Shown here piece after piece: positions 24,448 to 36,320 of a stretch of 64,000 bases of DNA (position 1 is the stretch's first letter; each line of letters starts with the position of its first letter). Location: positions 5,611,001 through 5,675,000 of the forward strand of contig CM060195.1 of assembly GCA_030549335.1 (NCBI GenBank). Direction: 5' to 3'. The notes beneath the pieces are model-generated. The model ran no database searches. It had not been told where the DNA came from and saw only the letters and a program-made list of their open reading frames with translations. Made by a program: the position numbers and the translations under genes. This DNA is from Pontederia crassipes. Taxonomy: Eukaryota > Streptophyta > Magnoliopsida > Commelinales > Pontederiaceae.

Positions 24448-26619
24448 ATAGGTAGTTTATGTGGGAAGGGATCAAAGATTGCATTCCGACAATTACCTCA
24501 CTACCTAACGAAATTCTCGTCAGCTCGTCTAGTTTTCTGTAGTCTAGTTTTCTGTCCTCATCAGCTTTTAAACTATATTTACTTGCAGTGAGCTGGATTT
24601 GCGAAGGATTGCTAGTTGATAATTCTGTACCCATAATAAATTTTGTTTATCTTCTTCATGAGTTGTATTGAGATAGGATGTATAGATGTTTCCAAAAGCT
24701 TAGCTTCTATCCTCTCTCCCTCTCAAAAAAAAAAAAAAAAAAAAAGCTTAGCTTCTACAAGTCATTAAAGTCGAGTTATGTTTGATTTTTATGTTTTAGA
24801 CTTTCTGAAAAAGAATGAATAAAATAGTTACCCAGGATATTGTTGTTTAATTCTTGTTTCCCATAGGAAAGTTCAAACATCTTTGCTCTAATTCCTATCA
24901 AAATTTTTTGAGTTCAGTCAGTGTCCTGTGGTAAGCAATTTCTCCTGATCATATTCGGATATTATCTCAAACAAAACTGGAACGGGGAGATTCTTGACTG
25001 TGAAGCAGGAGTTTTTTTCTGCTGCCAGTACGAGTACTAGTAGAAATGCTTTGCCTTGGGTGTATTAAAGTTCTTAGGAAATGAAAGTTGTGTTTTACTT
25101 GATGCTGATAATTCAATAATAATCTTATTCTAATGGGTTAGGGGTGAGTAGAGATGATTGTGTCAAGGTTTCATGTAAGCTAGTCATGTTAGTTGTGTGC
25201 TATCCATGTACCTTATGTGATGTTATAAATCTGTCTGCAGTTTGAAGTATTTTTCACAACTAACAGCAGTTGATAGCTTCATCTTCAACAAACCTCAGCT
25301 TTGAGTAGAATCATTGTTTTCTCATCTCATAGTTACCTTGCACTTTGACATGTTTGCATAAACTATATAACCATTTTTTTCTTGTATTATCTTTACCTGA
25401 TGGCTTCACTTTGTTCTTCAATCTGTTTTATAGTTGGAATTTTTGGAAAAAAAAAGTAGAGATTCTAAATTTCTAACATCATTCCACCAAAAAAAGGAGC
25501 CATTTCCAGTGCATTATCATTCTGTTGTCTGATCAATGCAGTTGTACAAATCGTGTACATTGTTTTAACTACTGATTGGGACGATTTTGTTTCTTCAGCT
25601 GTCCAGGAGCATCTAATCATCATTGCCATGTTTTCAACAACTGAGGTGAATGCACCATGTTAATGGGACGTGCACATCTCTAATATTCTGACTTGATTTG
25701 AATGCTTAACGTGAGCTAAAACGGATCCAATGAGTCAATGACGTGCTCAATATCTCCTCAAAACATAATACATTAGAATTTAATGTGTCGTAGATCTGAT
25801 TCGTGGGGAAGATGTTAGATCCTACTTCGAATCCTGCAAATCCTTTTCCATTCATCAACGTATGAGACGTGACATGGGAAGCGAGGAATCTCACAGGATT
25901 TTATGGTTCCCGGAAGAGAAAATAATCTGAATCTCATAATCAGTTCGGAAACAAGTAATAGAAATCAATAAAGAATTGTTCTGTGGTAAATTTTTACTGC
26001 ACATTTGCAGTTGCTTAATATTATGAGAAGTAATTTTTGTTTATTTGAATTCAGAATTGTGATGATAATAACAAATATATACTAGTCCACGAATTACGAA
26101 TCGATCGAACGAACGAAGAACGTCGTCGAGACAATTTGGGACAAGGACATTCTTTATCTTGGAGTTTTGAATAAATACTCAATCAGACGTGTCGTTAAGT
26201 ACAAAAAAAAAATTAGGTTGAAGTAATTACTAAATAGCTAATGGTTAATAAATTAATCACTATTAAACCATCAAATTATTGCTGTATTAATTATTAAAAT
26301 ATGTAATTTGCAACTGTTTCATTGAATACATCGCATCCAATGTCTCAAAAAAGACGGGTGTTCTGACAAGAAAAAGAATGGTTCTTTATTTTTCCATTTG
26401 AAATCAACAACAACTAGGCATTTGAAAAGCCTGGAGGCCTTCAACGCCACCCCTCCCTCCCCCTGTCCTCCTCTCACCAACCAGTGGTCCGTTCTTTCTG
26501 TCGGATCCGAAAACAATAATTATGGTTTGGCCAAACAAATCTTTAGTAGGCGTCAACGCTCCTGTTCCTGTTCCTCTTCTTGTTCTGTGCTTTGGTCGTG
26601 ATTTCGCAGGGTGAAGGGG
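24448..26619. other. Downstream of the TPR gene; 3' UTR then intergenic
   Basis: A plausible polyadenylation signal (ATAATAAA) lies near 24633. It is followed by a tiny retroposed insertion (24694-24757) and about 1.8 kb with no recognisable coding. The last 200 bp (26420-26619) are CT-rich and may be the 5' leader of the M50B-like gene, with a possible acceptor TTTCGCAG just before its ATG. Confidence 0.45.
24694..24757 (+). mobile_element. Minimal poly(A) retroinsertion with target duplication
   Basis: AAAAGCTTAGCTTCTA at 24694 is repeated, at least as AGCTTAGCTTCTA, at 24745. Between the copies lie only TCCTCTCTCCCTCTC and about 20 A residues. This is the footprint of target-primed reverse transcription of an almost completely 5'-truncated poly(A) transcript (LINE or SINE). 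Confidence 0.75.
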
Positions 26620-29433
26620 ATGACGAATTGGGAGCTCAAGGACTGCTGTGAGCACAAGCAGAGGGTCTTCATAGGCGCCGTCGCCATCTCCACAGTCGTC
26701 ATCTTTGCGGTCTGCATCCAGTTTGACTGTTGGAATTCTGTCTGCATTTTGGATTGCTTTTGCTGTTCTTGCTGATCAATGTCTGTTTTTCGATATCCTT
26801 GCAGCTGTGGAGGACGCCTCTGTTGACGCCCTTCAAGCTCATTACGGTGTTCCTTCACGAGACCAGCCACGCCCTCGCCTGCAAGCTAACGTGTGGTGAT
26901 GTAAGTCTTGATTCAAAAAATTCATCTTTTTGAGTTCTTGTGTTTGTACATCCTGCTTCCTGAATAAGATCTGCGTAGAACGATTCATATTTCACGCGTC
27001 AAACCTGAATGTGTCCATGTGTCGATGCTGAACATGTCTCAAAATTTTTATGCTGAGAAATATTGGGATGCAATTTATGCTACTTTGTCTTCAAATGCTA
27101 TGTTGATCTTCTGGCATTTGTGTCTCCCTCTCAGATTTCCTCCATTGGAATCTTCAACTCCGTAAGGATTGAACAATGAGGATTGTTGGCTAGAGCTTAG
27201 TTGGGGGATTGTATTGGAGAAGCATTTTTTTGTGAACATTTTATTGTATACAACAACAACAAAGTCTTATCCCACTAGGTGGGGTCGGCTACATGGATCA
27301 TACGACGCCATCGTTGCCATCGTTGATCCATGCTCATGAGGTTCAACAGGGTTTTACGCTGGCTATCGGGGCCTAACACAACCCTCCTCCTTTATCCAGG
27401 CTTGGGACCGGCTATAAAACATAGGCGGAGTTGAACATTTTATTATATGCTTGGTCTAATTTGGTTCCGCAAATTCTTATATTTGAACATGCCCTCATGA
27501 ATATGCGCCGTTGTTTATGCTGTCCTAGTGTCCACACTCCTTAATTGCATTTTTCATAAACTTCCCTCCCTTTCGTTTTCTTGTCCAATCTCTGTCATCT
27601 CCTAATGAAATGAAGTAATTATGGCTTGTGGCATGAGACAACAGAGATAAAGGAAGATGTTTGTAATATGATCTTCATCACAATGTTTGATACGAAATTA
27701 GTGCTTGAGTTCTTAGGTTGCCTTTTTACCACTTATGATGTATTGATGTGAACATCGCTGGGCATATGGTTAATGCAGTGAACGCCGACATCTCTCTGCA
27801 TTATGTAGTCTAAAGTGATGCCACTTTAGAGTGGTGAAGCATTCAACAACAACAACAACAAAACCTTATCCCACTAGATGGGGTCGACTACATAGATCAT
27901 ACGATTATATTCGTTGATCCATGTTCATGAGATTCAACAGGGTTTTACGCTGGCTGTCGGAGCCTAACACAACCCTCCTCCTTTATTCGGACTTGGGACC
28001 GGCTATAAAACATAGGCGGAGTTAGTGGTGAAGCATTCAACAAGGTTATATTTTCTTGTAGGTTGAAGGCATTCAGGTTCATGCAGATGAGGGAGGTGTC
28101 ACTCAAACACGCGGAGGCATATATTGGATCATTTTACCTGCTGGATGTAACAAAATTCCCACCCTTTGCTATTTAGTTTACATTTTGCATTCATAGTAGA
28201 ATGGGAAACCTTTTTTTTAGTCTGTTATATGAATGTAAAACCATTTTCCCCTTTTTTTTCCCTTTTAGCTAATGATCTCATTCACATAGCTGGTTGTCTG
28301 TGGCACATGCAGTGAAGTCATTTTTCTTCTTTCTTTCTAGATCTCGGCTCATCATTTTGGGGAATGGTTTTCATTCTTGCATCTACTAATATTCTCACAA
28401 CGAGAATTGCAGCTGGTTGCTTTATACTTGCATTGTTCGTCGTGCTATTTGTTGCCAAGAACGTAAGCTCTTGATCTTGCCGACTCCACCTAGTGGGATA
28501 AGGCTTTGTTGTTGTTGTTGTTGTTGTTGTTTGTATTATCAGTGGTTGCTTCGAGGACTTTGTGTAGGTGGGCATCACTACAACAACAACAAAGCCTTAT
28601 CCCACTAGGTGGGGTCGGCTACATGGATCATACGACGTCATTCCGCTCTAATATTCGTTGATCCATGTTCATAAGATTCGACAGGATTTTATGCTGGCTG
28701 TCGGGGCCTAACACAACCTTCCTCCTTTATCCGGGCTTGGGACCGGCTATAAAATATAGGCGGAGTTTAGGTGGGCATCACTAATCTGTTTTATTATGAT
28801 CAACAAAGTTGGCAACAAAGCCTTGCTATACATTACTAAGCTCTGTGTTTTTTTGTAGGATTTATCATATTCATTGCCACTGTTTGGATTTTACAAGTAT
28901 TTACAACAATCCGCATTCTTCGATATGCCATATTGTTTATAGGTAAACTAATATGATCTCCTTTATGTGGCATAGTATTGTTGCATATTAATAGGGAGAT
29001 AATTATGAATGGTTCTATGCAATTGCAGGTGTGATGAACAGCTTATTTTCCGTTTATGGTAAAGTTGGAAATTTCAGTCTCTGATTTTGTTCTGAGAACA
29101 GATAGTCAAATTCTATAATTGGAAATTAAGTGTTTTGGGCATAATAACTTTTTTTCATTTTTTTTTCTGTGACAGATATATATGATGATTTAATTTCCCG
29201 AAGGGTTCATTCAAGTGATGCAGAGAAATTCGCTGAGGTTTGTCTTTGCCCTTGTAATGGTGTTGCATGGGGTGTTATTTGGTAAGCTTCTGCGACATAT
29301 CAATTATTATCTTCAATTGTTCAATCATTTCATGCTTAGTTCTTTGAATTATGTTAAATTTGGTTGCAGGGGTTTAATATCATTCAGCTTCCTTTGTGGT
29401 TCCATTTACCTTGGCCTTGTTATTCTTTCTTGA
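26620..29433 (+). CDS. Peptidase M50B-like membrane protein, 233 aa, nine exons
   Basis: The exons are 26620-26709, 26805-26900, 28062-28146, 28341-28462, 28543-28567, 28859-28942, 29029-29058, 29176-29281 and 29370-29433. All have GT-AG introns and phases agree, giving 702 nt and a TGA stop. The protein has alternating hydrophobic segments and an HETSH metal-binding motif (HExxH, residues 48-52) at the end of a segment starting LWRTPLLTPFKL. Later blocks are TRGGIYWIILPAGYLGSSFW, ILRYAILFIGVMNSLFSVYD, DDLISRRVHSSDAEKFAE and a Cys-rich CLCPCNG. This is the plant/fungal/bacterial peptidase-M50B-like family, predicted integral membrane zinc proteases of poorly known role. Exon 5 is only 25 nt. 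Four copies of one short retroposon family lie in introns 2 (two), 4 and 5, and the intron 5 copy duplicated the splice donor. The first donor (GCG|GTCTGC) is weak, so the exon 1 end is slightly less sure. Confidence 0.88.
27250..27432 (-). mobile_element. (TTG)n-tailed short retroposon, copy A, 183 bp
   Basis: On the minus strand it runs from AACTCCGCCTATGTTTTATA to AGTGGGATAAGACTTTG(TTG)n. It is flanked by GAACATTTTATTgTAT (27234-27249) and GAACATTTTATTaTAT (27433-27448), one mismatch. It lies in intron 2 of the M50B-like gene, antisense to it. The GTAGCCGACCCCACC...GGATAAGGCTTTG(TTG)n end is the 3' end I associate with plant RTE-clade LINEs and their dependent SINEs. Confidence 0.88.
27849..28024 (-). 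mobile_element. (TTG)n-tailed short retroposon, copy B, about 176 bp
   Basis: It has the same layout as copy A. The target duplication GTGGTGAAGCATTCAACA is perfect (27831-27848 and 28025-28042). It ends 37 nt before exon 3 of the M50B-like gene, in antisense orientation. Confidence 0.88.
28479..28531 (+). mobile_element. (TTG)n-tailed retroposon 3' fragment, copy C, in the 80 nt intron 4
   Basis: GCCGACTCCACCTAGTGGG followed by ATAAGGCTTTG(TTG)n is the 3' end of the same family, here in sense with the gene. It fills most of intron 4 (28463-28542), and its TTG tail runs up to the acceptor TATTATCAG. No target duplication is recognisable. Confidence 0.8.
28581..28767 (-). mobile_element. (TTG)n-tailed short retroposon, copy D, at the exon 5 splice donor
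   Basis: This full unit of 187 bp is flanked by a perfect 16 bp duplication, TAGGTGGGCATCACTA, at 28565-28580 and 28768-28783. The first copy of that duplication spans the last three bases of exon 5 and the 5' splice site (TAG|GTGGGC), so insertion left two identical donors 203 nt apart. Confidence 0.92.
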
Positions 29434-30887
29434 GGTAAATTTGCGTTGCCTACATGCATTGGCTTTTGCATGCTTGAGATTTGATTGATCATTTGCAGGC
29501 TTATGATTATCAATTGGTTTTTTCAAGATCAAAGTACAGAAGCTGATATTACAAATCATCTTGATATGACTTGTTCTGCTTGCAGTATGAAAATTAATAG
29601 CCCTGCCAGTACACCTTTTATGATCTTTCATTTATTAAATCATGCACAAAATACTCCATCCATGACATGGAAGAAAGAAAACGGAGTTGTTAATTAGAAA
29701 GATATAGAATTTATGGAGTGTCTTTTTTTTTTCTTTTACAACATGTGGGATAAGGCTTTGTTGTTGTTGTTGTTTTACAACATGTGGGAAGGAATAGAAA
29801 GATATGAAACCCATAACTATTTGAAGAACTCCTCAAATTATTTGATTTCTTTGGTAGATGGCATATGTTTGATTTTTGTTATCTTGGACTGGCACATATG
29901 ATGAATGCTGCAAATCTGAATATAAATTCTGGTACCTTGACAAACCTAAGTACTAAAAGAGCTGTAATCATGATATTGATAACAAATTCAATAACATGTT
30001 TGCCAATCTGAGCCTTGATGGAGGAGTAAGTAATGCTAAGAATGGAAAAGGTGATGACCAACTAAAGATACTAGTGATGTTTAGTACATTACAAGTTAAA
30101 ACTCTTAAATTCTGACTCGGCAGTGTCCAGACTCTCTAAATAATCACTTTTTGTGCCGACTTTGGAGGCTTAGGAGTTCATGCATGTCTTTACCATTTCT
30201 GTTGCATTATGCATAATCCTATAACGATTAACGATATCTTTGCGCCGATTGCTTCTGACTTGGGGAAAGAAAACAGTATGAATCAGTGTTTGCTTATGCC
30301 AGTCTTCACATTGGTGTCACTCTTTTGACTGTTTAATGACTGATAAGATTCAGATTCCTTTTTTCTTCAAGCTTATATTAATAAACTTTCTTTACATGTG
30401 ACTCTCGTCATTAACAATTTGCTAAAAATATCAGGTGGAATGCAATGGACACCTATATTTCCAGGGGAAAAGGTTGACATTTATTTCATGCCCATTATTT
30501 CTGGAGCCATGAATGAGATATACAGCAGGGTATATACACAGTTTGCACCTCTCGTTTCCTGAAACAGCTTCCTTTGGGCTTCTTTCAACAGTGTCCATGA
30601 TTCTTATATACTCCGAAACAATTGATTCTTTCACATTACTCTAGTAGTTAATATATTCCTGTTTTTTTTTTTTCTTTTTGGTAAAGTTGGATACTCTGAG
30701 TCTTGGGAGTTGTGTTTCACATGCAAAGTGAAACTTCTCTCTCATGTTGCTTCGTTCAATTTCCTACAAGAAAATTTAGTATACAAGTACAAGAACATTC
30801 ACTCATAGGACTTGGCATTGATCAGCTGTACAGGTTTTGAAGTTTCCTGACATTTAGATTTGTGAACTCATATGTATTCTTGGCAAA
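29434..30887. other. Downstream of the M50B-like gene, no gene recognised
   Basis: This probably includes the 3' UTR. Apart from the 23 nt insertion at 29750 I see no supported feature. A block near 30434-30530 is bounded by splice-like signals, but it has stops in useful frames and matches no family I know. Confidence 0.4.
29750..29772 (+). mobile_element. (TTG)n-tailed retroposon reduced to 23 nt, copy E
   Basis: Only ATAAGGCTTTG(TTG)4 is present, between two perfect 16 bp copies of TTTTACAACATGTGGG (29734-29749 and 29773-29788). This is an extreme 5' truncation and shows directly that the TTG run is the element's 3' end. Confidence 0.88.
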
Positions 30888-31063
30888 ACTCCGCTTATAT
30901 TTTATAGCCGGTCCCAAGCCCGGATAAAGGAGGGTTGTGTTAGGCCCCGACAGCCAGCGTAAAACCCTGTCGAATCTCATAAATATGGATCAACGAATGC
31001 ATCGTATGATCCATGTAGCCGACCCCACCTAGTGGGATAAGACATTGTTATTGTTGTTGTTGT
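30888..31063 (+). mobile_element. (TTG)n-tailed short retroposon, copy F, 176 bp
   Basis: This full unit lies on the + strand, starting ACTCCGCTTATATTTTATAG and ending GGGATAAGACATTG(TTG)n. Perfect 18 bp duplications ATATGTATTCTTGGCAAA flank it (30870-30887 and 31064-31081). Confidence 0.9.
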
Positions 31064-31868
31064 ATATGTATTCTTGGCAAACACATCAATTAACATCTTG
31101 TACACAAGAAATCATGATGCAACATTGTGGGAAATACGAATCCAGAAGGAAAGAAAAATATCATTTGTCTGTTAAATAAGTCATGCCGTCGATAGCATCG
31201 AAAACAAAACGTCAGCCTGCTACATTAAAGTTTTAAGTTTAATGATGTTAAACGACTCCTCTAGCTTAAGTAAGTTTATGTGATTAAAAAATTGTCATGT
31301 ACACGACTTGAAACAACCTTATCGGATGAGCCGATTTCCTAATTTGCGACTAATGCGCTCAGTAGTACTACTATGTAGGTTAAACTGTCGTCATCATCTC
31401 TCAAATACTGCCGAAAAAAAAATATATCACATTCCATCTTATAAGTCTTGAATATCTTTTTGGATCGTGTAGGGTGATTCTTTGTCCGAGCCTACTAAGA
31501 TATGCCAAAAGTGTAGGTGGGTACCTTAGATTTTCTTTTTCTATTTAAAGTAGTCCTTTTGGGATAATTAGATGCCCAGAATGGGGAGGATACCAATCAA
31601 TCCATCGTTAACTTCTTTGTCATGAGCCTGCTGAAATGTGGGACATGATTGAACTGGAGAACTCGAATCATTGCATCACTCAACTTACAAATTTCTTGGT
31701 TTCTAACTAATCTTGATTTTTATTTAAATTCTTCCCTCAGATTTGATCCAAATTTTTATTGATATCATTTCTCAATATCTGTAAAATATTGTTTTTACCT
31801 TTATTTCTTTAATATACATAAAAAATTGTTAGAAAGAAATAACATGAGCACAATTTTTACCCTTACTC

Positions 31869-31871
<3 letters not shown>

Positions 31872-31908
<37 letters not shown>
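31872..31908. repeat. (TA)n microsatellite
   Basis: About 18 TA units are read directly. Confidence 0.95.
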
Positions 31909-31911
<3 letters not shown>

Positions 31912-32484
31912 AACAAGAGAGGTAAGAATGACATTCATAATTCTTAGAAAAAAATAGAAGTTAAATTTCTTTTGATAAAATTTGATGGAAGGATCTGAGT
32001 CACAGATCAGGACTAATAAAGTTATAATAAAAGTTCGAGAGCTCAAAGTTATAGGTTTATAATAATATCAGACGAGGGAAAAAAAGTTATAATAAAAGCA
32101 TTTTAGTAGATAATGGTAATATTTTGTTTATATTGTGGATATATCAAATTTAGAAGAAATAATATGATATATACCATCTATCTTTTTCGACTACGCCGCA
32201 TTATAAAGCCACATTGTCGTCTAAGTTTCTCATAATTCACATGTCTATCTGACAACTAACTTTATATAAGAGAAAAACGAAAAATAAGTTGTGAGATTAG
32301 ATAATTTTGCAACCTATGTATTCTTCTATTAAATAATTTTAATTACTAAGGTAAATATGTTAGCCGTAAATTACATGGTTGCACCTTGATATTCCTCATT
32401 CTTAACTTCGATGTTATTTTCCTTTCACACATGTGATCCATAAGATAAGTTGAATAAATAATTGTGAGTAACTTTCTTTGTACT

Positions 32485-32631
32485 TGGCACTATCGACGAT
32501 TTTAACTGCAGAAAGTCTTTGCGATGAAAAGTTTTTCGAATAGATTCTTTTCGTCAGAAAACGACATTTTCGATAATTTTCTCAAAATTTGTGACGGATT
32601 AAACCATTAGAAAATCGATTTTCTTGTAGTG
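32485..32631. mobile_element. Fragment of a CACTA element related to 3077-4697
   Basis: The right end TTTTCTTGTAGTG is preceded by GACGATTTT and TTCGTCAGAAAACG-like motifs, as in the two complete copies. The left end is not a convincing TIR and no matching 3 bp flanks are found, so this is a deleted or truncated copy. Confidence 0.6.
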
Positions 32632-33956
32632 GTCTAATTAAAATCAACTAAATAATCAACTAAAAGTAAACTTTGTCAAAGGTTTTTCCAGCGAAAATGG
32701 ATTCATGGATGTCATATCCTAAAATGACATAATAGCACTCACACGTGTTGAGCTTCTCTAAGTTTTTGCATTGAAACTTGTGTGGAAGAAAAAAAAACAA
32801 GGTCTACACAAATAGCCAAGTCCATAGACATAAGATGTAACTTTGCATTAGTAACTTGTGATTTATAATGACGAGGGAGCTCACTAATTAACATAGGGTT
32901 CATTAAAGGCACTCGTATTGTGGGATGGGTCCAAAATCACAGACACATTTTAAGATGCCTAGTTAACTTTTTTTTTCTTGTTTATGTTATGTGGAGTCAA
33001 AAGTAAGTCCTAGCCTAACAATTTGTCACAAGACCAGGAGCCAAGTTGTGTGCCCCTTAGACAACTTAGCCATGGTGTATATAAAGTTCTTTTTTATGCT
33101 ACTTTATATTTATGGTGAGTTTGGTTAAAGATATCTAATAGTACTTGAAATGTAAAAATATCAAGGAATATAATTTAAGGAATCACATTCCAATCAAAGT
33201 TAATTTTTTCGTGTTTATTTTAGTTTAATAAAAAAATCATATTCCCCTACTCTCTCTCTTTCTCTCTCTCCCAAGTTATTGAAATGTGAAAAAAACATAA
33301 TTTATGGTGATAATAAAATTTTAATATTTCATAAGAATGTCATTTCAATTAGAATGTCATATTTCTATTTACATTACTAAATGACATAACCAAATATTAG
33401 AATTCATCGTTCTTATCAAAATGTCTAAAAATGTAAAAAAAGATAGAATAAATCAAACACACTCTTAATTTGATTTTGGTTGATATGTGTATGTGTGTGT
33501 TTGGGGTCTGAATAAGACATTTTTCTTATGAATGAAATGGAGATGTTATGTGTGTGTTTGGGACAGACGTTACTTTTTGGCATACACTTAATCAGCTATT
33601 ATCTTTGTTGACGGAGATGTTATGGCATGCACTACGTTACGTATGCGTGTGAAGAAATAAATTGTCGTTTGGTTCGGAATAAAATTAATAAGAATAAAAT
33701 AATATAATAACGTATTCTAAAAAATAAATTTATTCTTATTCCACTTATTATTTAATTTGATGAGAATATGTTTTAAATATATAATATTTTATAATTAAAA
33801 TATTTATTATAGAAAGTTGATATTTAATATTATAATAGCGATAAAAATTAATATAATGATATATTATTAAAATTATTAAAAATAAAATATAATTGAAAAT
33901 TTTGAAAAATACGATAATATATAGTTTCTTCTATTTTAGAAGAATATTTATATTCA

Positions 33957-34661
33957 GGTAAATTACTTTAATCGTCTCTCAACTTTGGATGTTGTAACTA
34001 CTCGGACCCCAACTTTAATTTTCTTACACGCTTTGTCCATTTGATCGGTAATAGTCGATTTTTCGATTAAGTTGCTAATGTGACACAATAAAAAATAATA
34101 AAAAATTAAAAAAATTAAAAAAATAATAGTACGAGCTCGTTAGCAGCCCCGTGAAAGTTCGCGACGACGAGCTTGCATAGAGGGACATCGACCCCCCTCT
34201 TCTTCCTCGTTGCGCACAAGGAAGAAAAAAGGGGGTGGAGTGGGGGGAGGGAGGAAGTACCTCGCCACGGGTGAGGAAGAAGGGCGGTCACATCCTCCTA
34301 CGTGAGCTTGCATAGCCGGCAAGCTTGCACAGGGGGGCGTCGACCCCCTCTCTTCTTCCTCGCCGTGTGCAAGGAAGAAGAAGGGGGCCTGCGCCCTCCT
34401 GTGCAAGCTCGCTGATAGGACGTCAACCTCATCGGGAATGCGCGTCGAGCACGTCGGCGACAATTTTTTATTTTATAATATTTTCTATTAATTTTTATTA
34501 TTTTTATGGGTCACGTCAGTAATATAATAAAAAAATTGGTTATTACCAATCGGGGGGACGATGCTGGTAAGAAAACTAAGTTCGGGGACAATCTAGTTAC
34601 AAATTGAAGTTGAGGGGGCGTTGAAATATTGACCTAATGGGGACGATTCGTGTAATTTACC
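33957..34661. mobile_element. Long-TIR DNA element with GC-rich core, 705 bp
   Basis: The ends are GGTAAATTAC and GTAATTTACC. The inverted similarity extends about 110 bp inward on both sides (CCCAACTTTAATTTTCTTAC on the left against AAGAAAACTAAGTTCGGGG on the right). The core (34130-34460) is GC-rich and gives spurious frames. Flanking duplications are not clean (TTATATTC against CTATATTC). Long arms suggest a Mutator-like foldback element; the family is not proven. Confidence 0.65.
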
Positions 34662-35378
34662 CATCTATATTCTCAAGATTAAATATTGTGGTTTACGTTT
34701 TTTAGTGGTTTCATATTTTTTTTAATGTTTGATCGAGATATTTTTATTTTGGTGGGTGTTTGACTATATTATCATAATATGTACTGCAACCAAACCATCC
34801 CTAAGTATCTACATTACATAAATACCATAAGAGAAAAAAATATAACGCTCTGATTCTTAATATCCTAATTCCTAAATATTATTATCCTTAGACTAATTAT
34901 TTTTTTAACTATAAATAAACAATACTAAAAGGTTAGTAGTTTTTAAATGTAATCCCCAACTTTGTATGTTCTTTATTTTGATCCTCAAATTAATATTATG
35001 TCAAATTGGTCTATAATAAAATAAGAAATTGAACGATTTCGTTGAAATTATTTGTTTGGAAATTTTTCGACAAACCTATTACAGTAAGACCTACGGAAAC
35101 ACGTATTCGTCGTTTGAACCTCGCCATTAACATTAAGGCTATGCCATCATAAGGTGCTACTAAATGGAAGAGTGATAGTAAGGAGCTTTCTTCGAGGAAG
35201 AAGCGAAACATAATCAACTTGAATTCGGGACAGCTATTCAAAATCTTAGGGAAAGACTTGATTTGTTATCTCATGTGGTTAAATAATTGAAAAATGAGAT
35301 TGTTCATGAATACACATTGAATGTTGAGAGTCTCTCAACTTACAACCCATCTATCAATTTACAATGTGTAATAGCAAA
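34662..35378. other. Intergenic; possible short coding relic at 35195-35286
   Basis: The + strand frame at about 35195-35286 reads as a charged, helix-prone tail ([19 protein letters not shown]) ending in TAA, with no continuation upstream. It resembles a transposon-protein relic but I cannot name it. The rest shows nothing. Confidence 0.3.
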
Positions 35379-35815
35379 GGGTGCCTCTATTGTCACTCCT
35401 AAAATCACTATCGTCACTCCAAATATTTATTTTGGACAACTTTACCCTTCATACTTTCATTTTTCCATTTGCTTTTTTTATGTTATTTCTCTGACATCGG
35501 CTTCTCATCATATCTTCTCTTTTTTCTTCATACACGATGTCACTTAAATTATTTTAATATTTTTTATCTCCTTTTTTCCTCTTCTTCACTGTCAACGTTT
35601 ATCCAATCGTGATTAATTTTTTAGGATATGAAGCATGACAGAGATTTTATTATTGTAACTTATAGTGCGGAGACATTTTATCAATTTCTAACTCAATTTG
35701 CACTTTTTTCGATGGGATGATTTGTAGATAAAGGAAAAGTAAGAAAAAGGATAAGTGTTCAAAATAAATATTTGAAATGGCAATAGTAATTTTAGAAGTG
35801 GCAATAGAGGCACCC
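35379..35815. mobile_element. MITE, hAT-like, 437 bp
   Basis: The ends GGGTGCCTCTATTG and CAATAGAGGCACCC are perfect inverted repeats, and weaker inverted similarity continues for about 60 bp (through AAATATTTATTTT). An 8 bp duplication ATAGCAAA lies on both sides (35371-35378 and 35816-35823). There is no coding capacity. Confidence 0.88.
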
Positions 35816-36320
35816 ATAGCAAATTGATAATTAACAAAGAATCCTTAAATATACAAAAACAAAATTGTGGCATAAAAAATATCCCGTAAAGAAGATATTA
35901 AAGTGCTAGAATTGTAATAAAATAAAAAAATTGTTCCATATCACATGTGCTTTAAGTGATTTTACGCATACTTTTATTTATTTATCTCGATATCTTTCTT
36001 TTACTAATCATTTAGAGGACATCAACAATTAATTTTATAATATAAGAAATCATAAAAAATATTATAGCTAATATGAAAGATAATAATGTGCAGAAGTCCA
36101 TAAAATTTTAAAAATGATGAATATAATTATTGTTGATCATCATTAAGTTCTAAGGGTATAATTGATATATAAAATTTATACTTAAAGTTTTCCCCTCCAT
36201 TTTCCTCTATCCAAACAAAGTAAAACTCTTTCCATCCATTATCTTTCTTTTCCTTCCCCCCTTTTCCCTTCCCTTACATTCCCCTTCTTTTCCTTTATTG
36301 ATGATGTATCCAAACAAAGC
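35816..36320. other. AT-rich intergenic DNA before the gypsy element
   Basis: No gene or paired repeat is seen. The sequence abuts the truncated 5' LTR at about 36321. Confidence 0.45.

Larger units (their letters stand above)
31082..33956. other. AT-rich intergenic DNA with microsatellite and a CACTA end fragment
   Basis: No gene is seen. It includes the TA run at 31872-31908, a CACTA right-end fragment at 32497-32631 and a (CT)n-like tract near 33250. Confidence 0.5.

Noticed and set aside
30434-30530. Exon-like block with CAG before and GT after
   Set aside because: Stops in frames that would matter, and no family similarity that I recognise.
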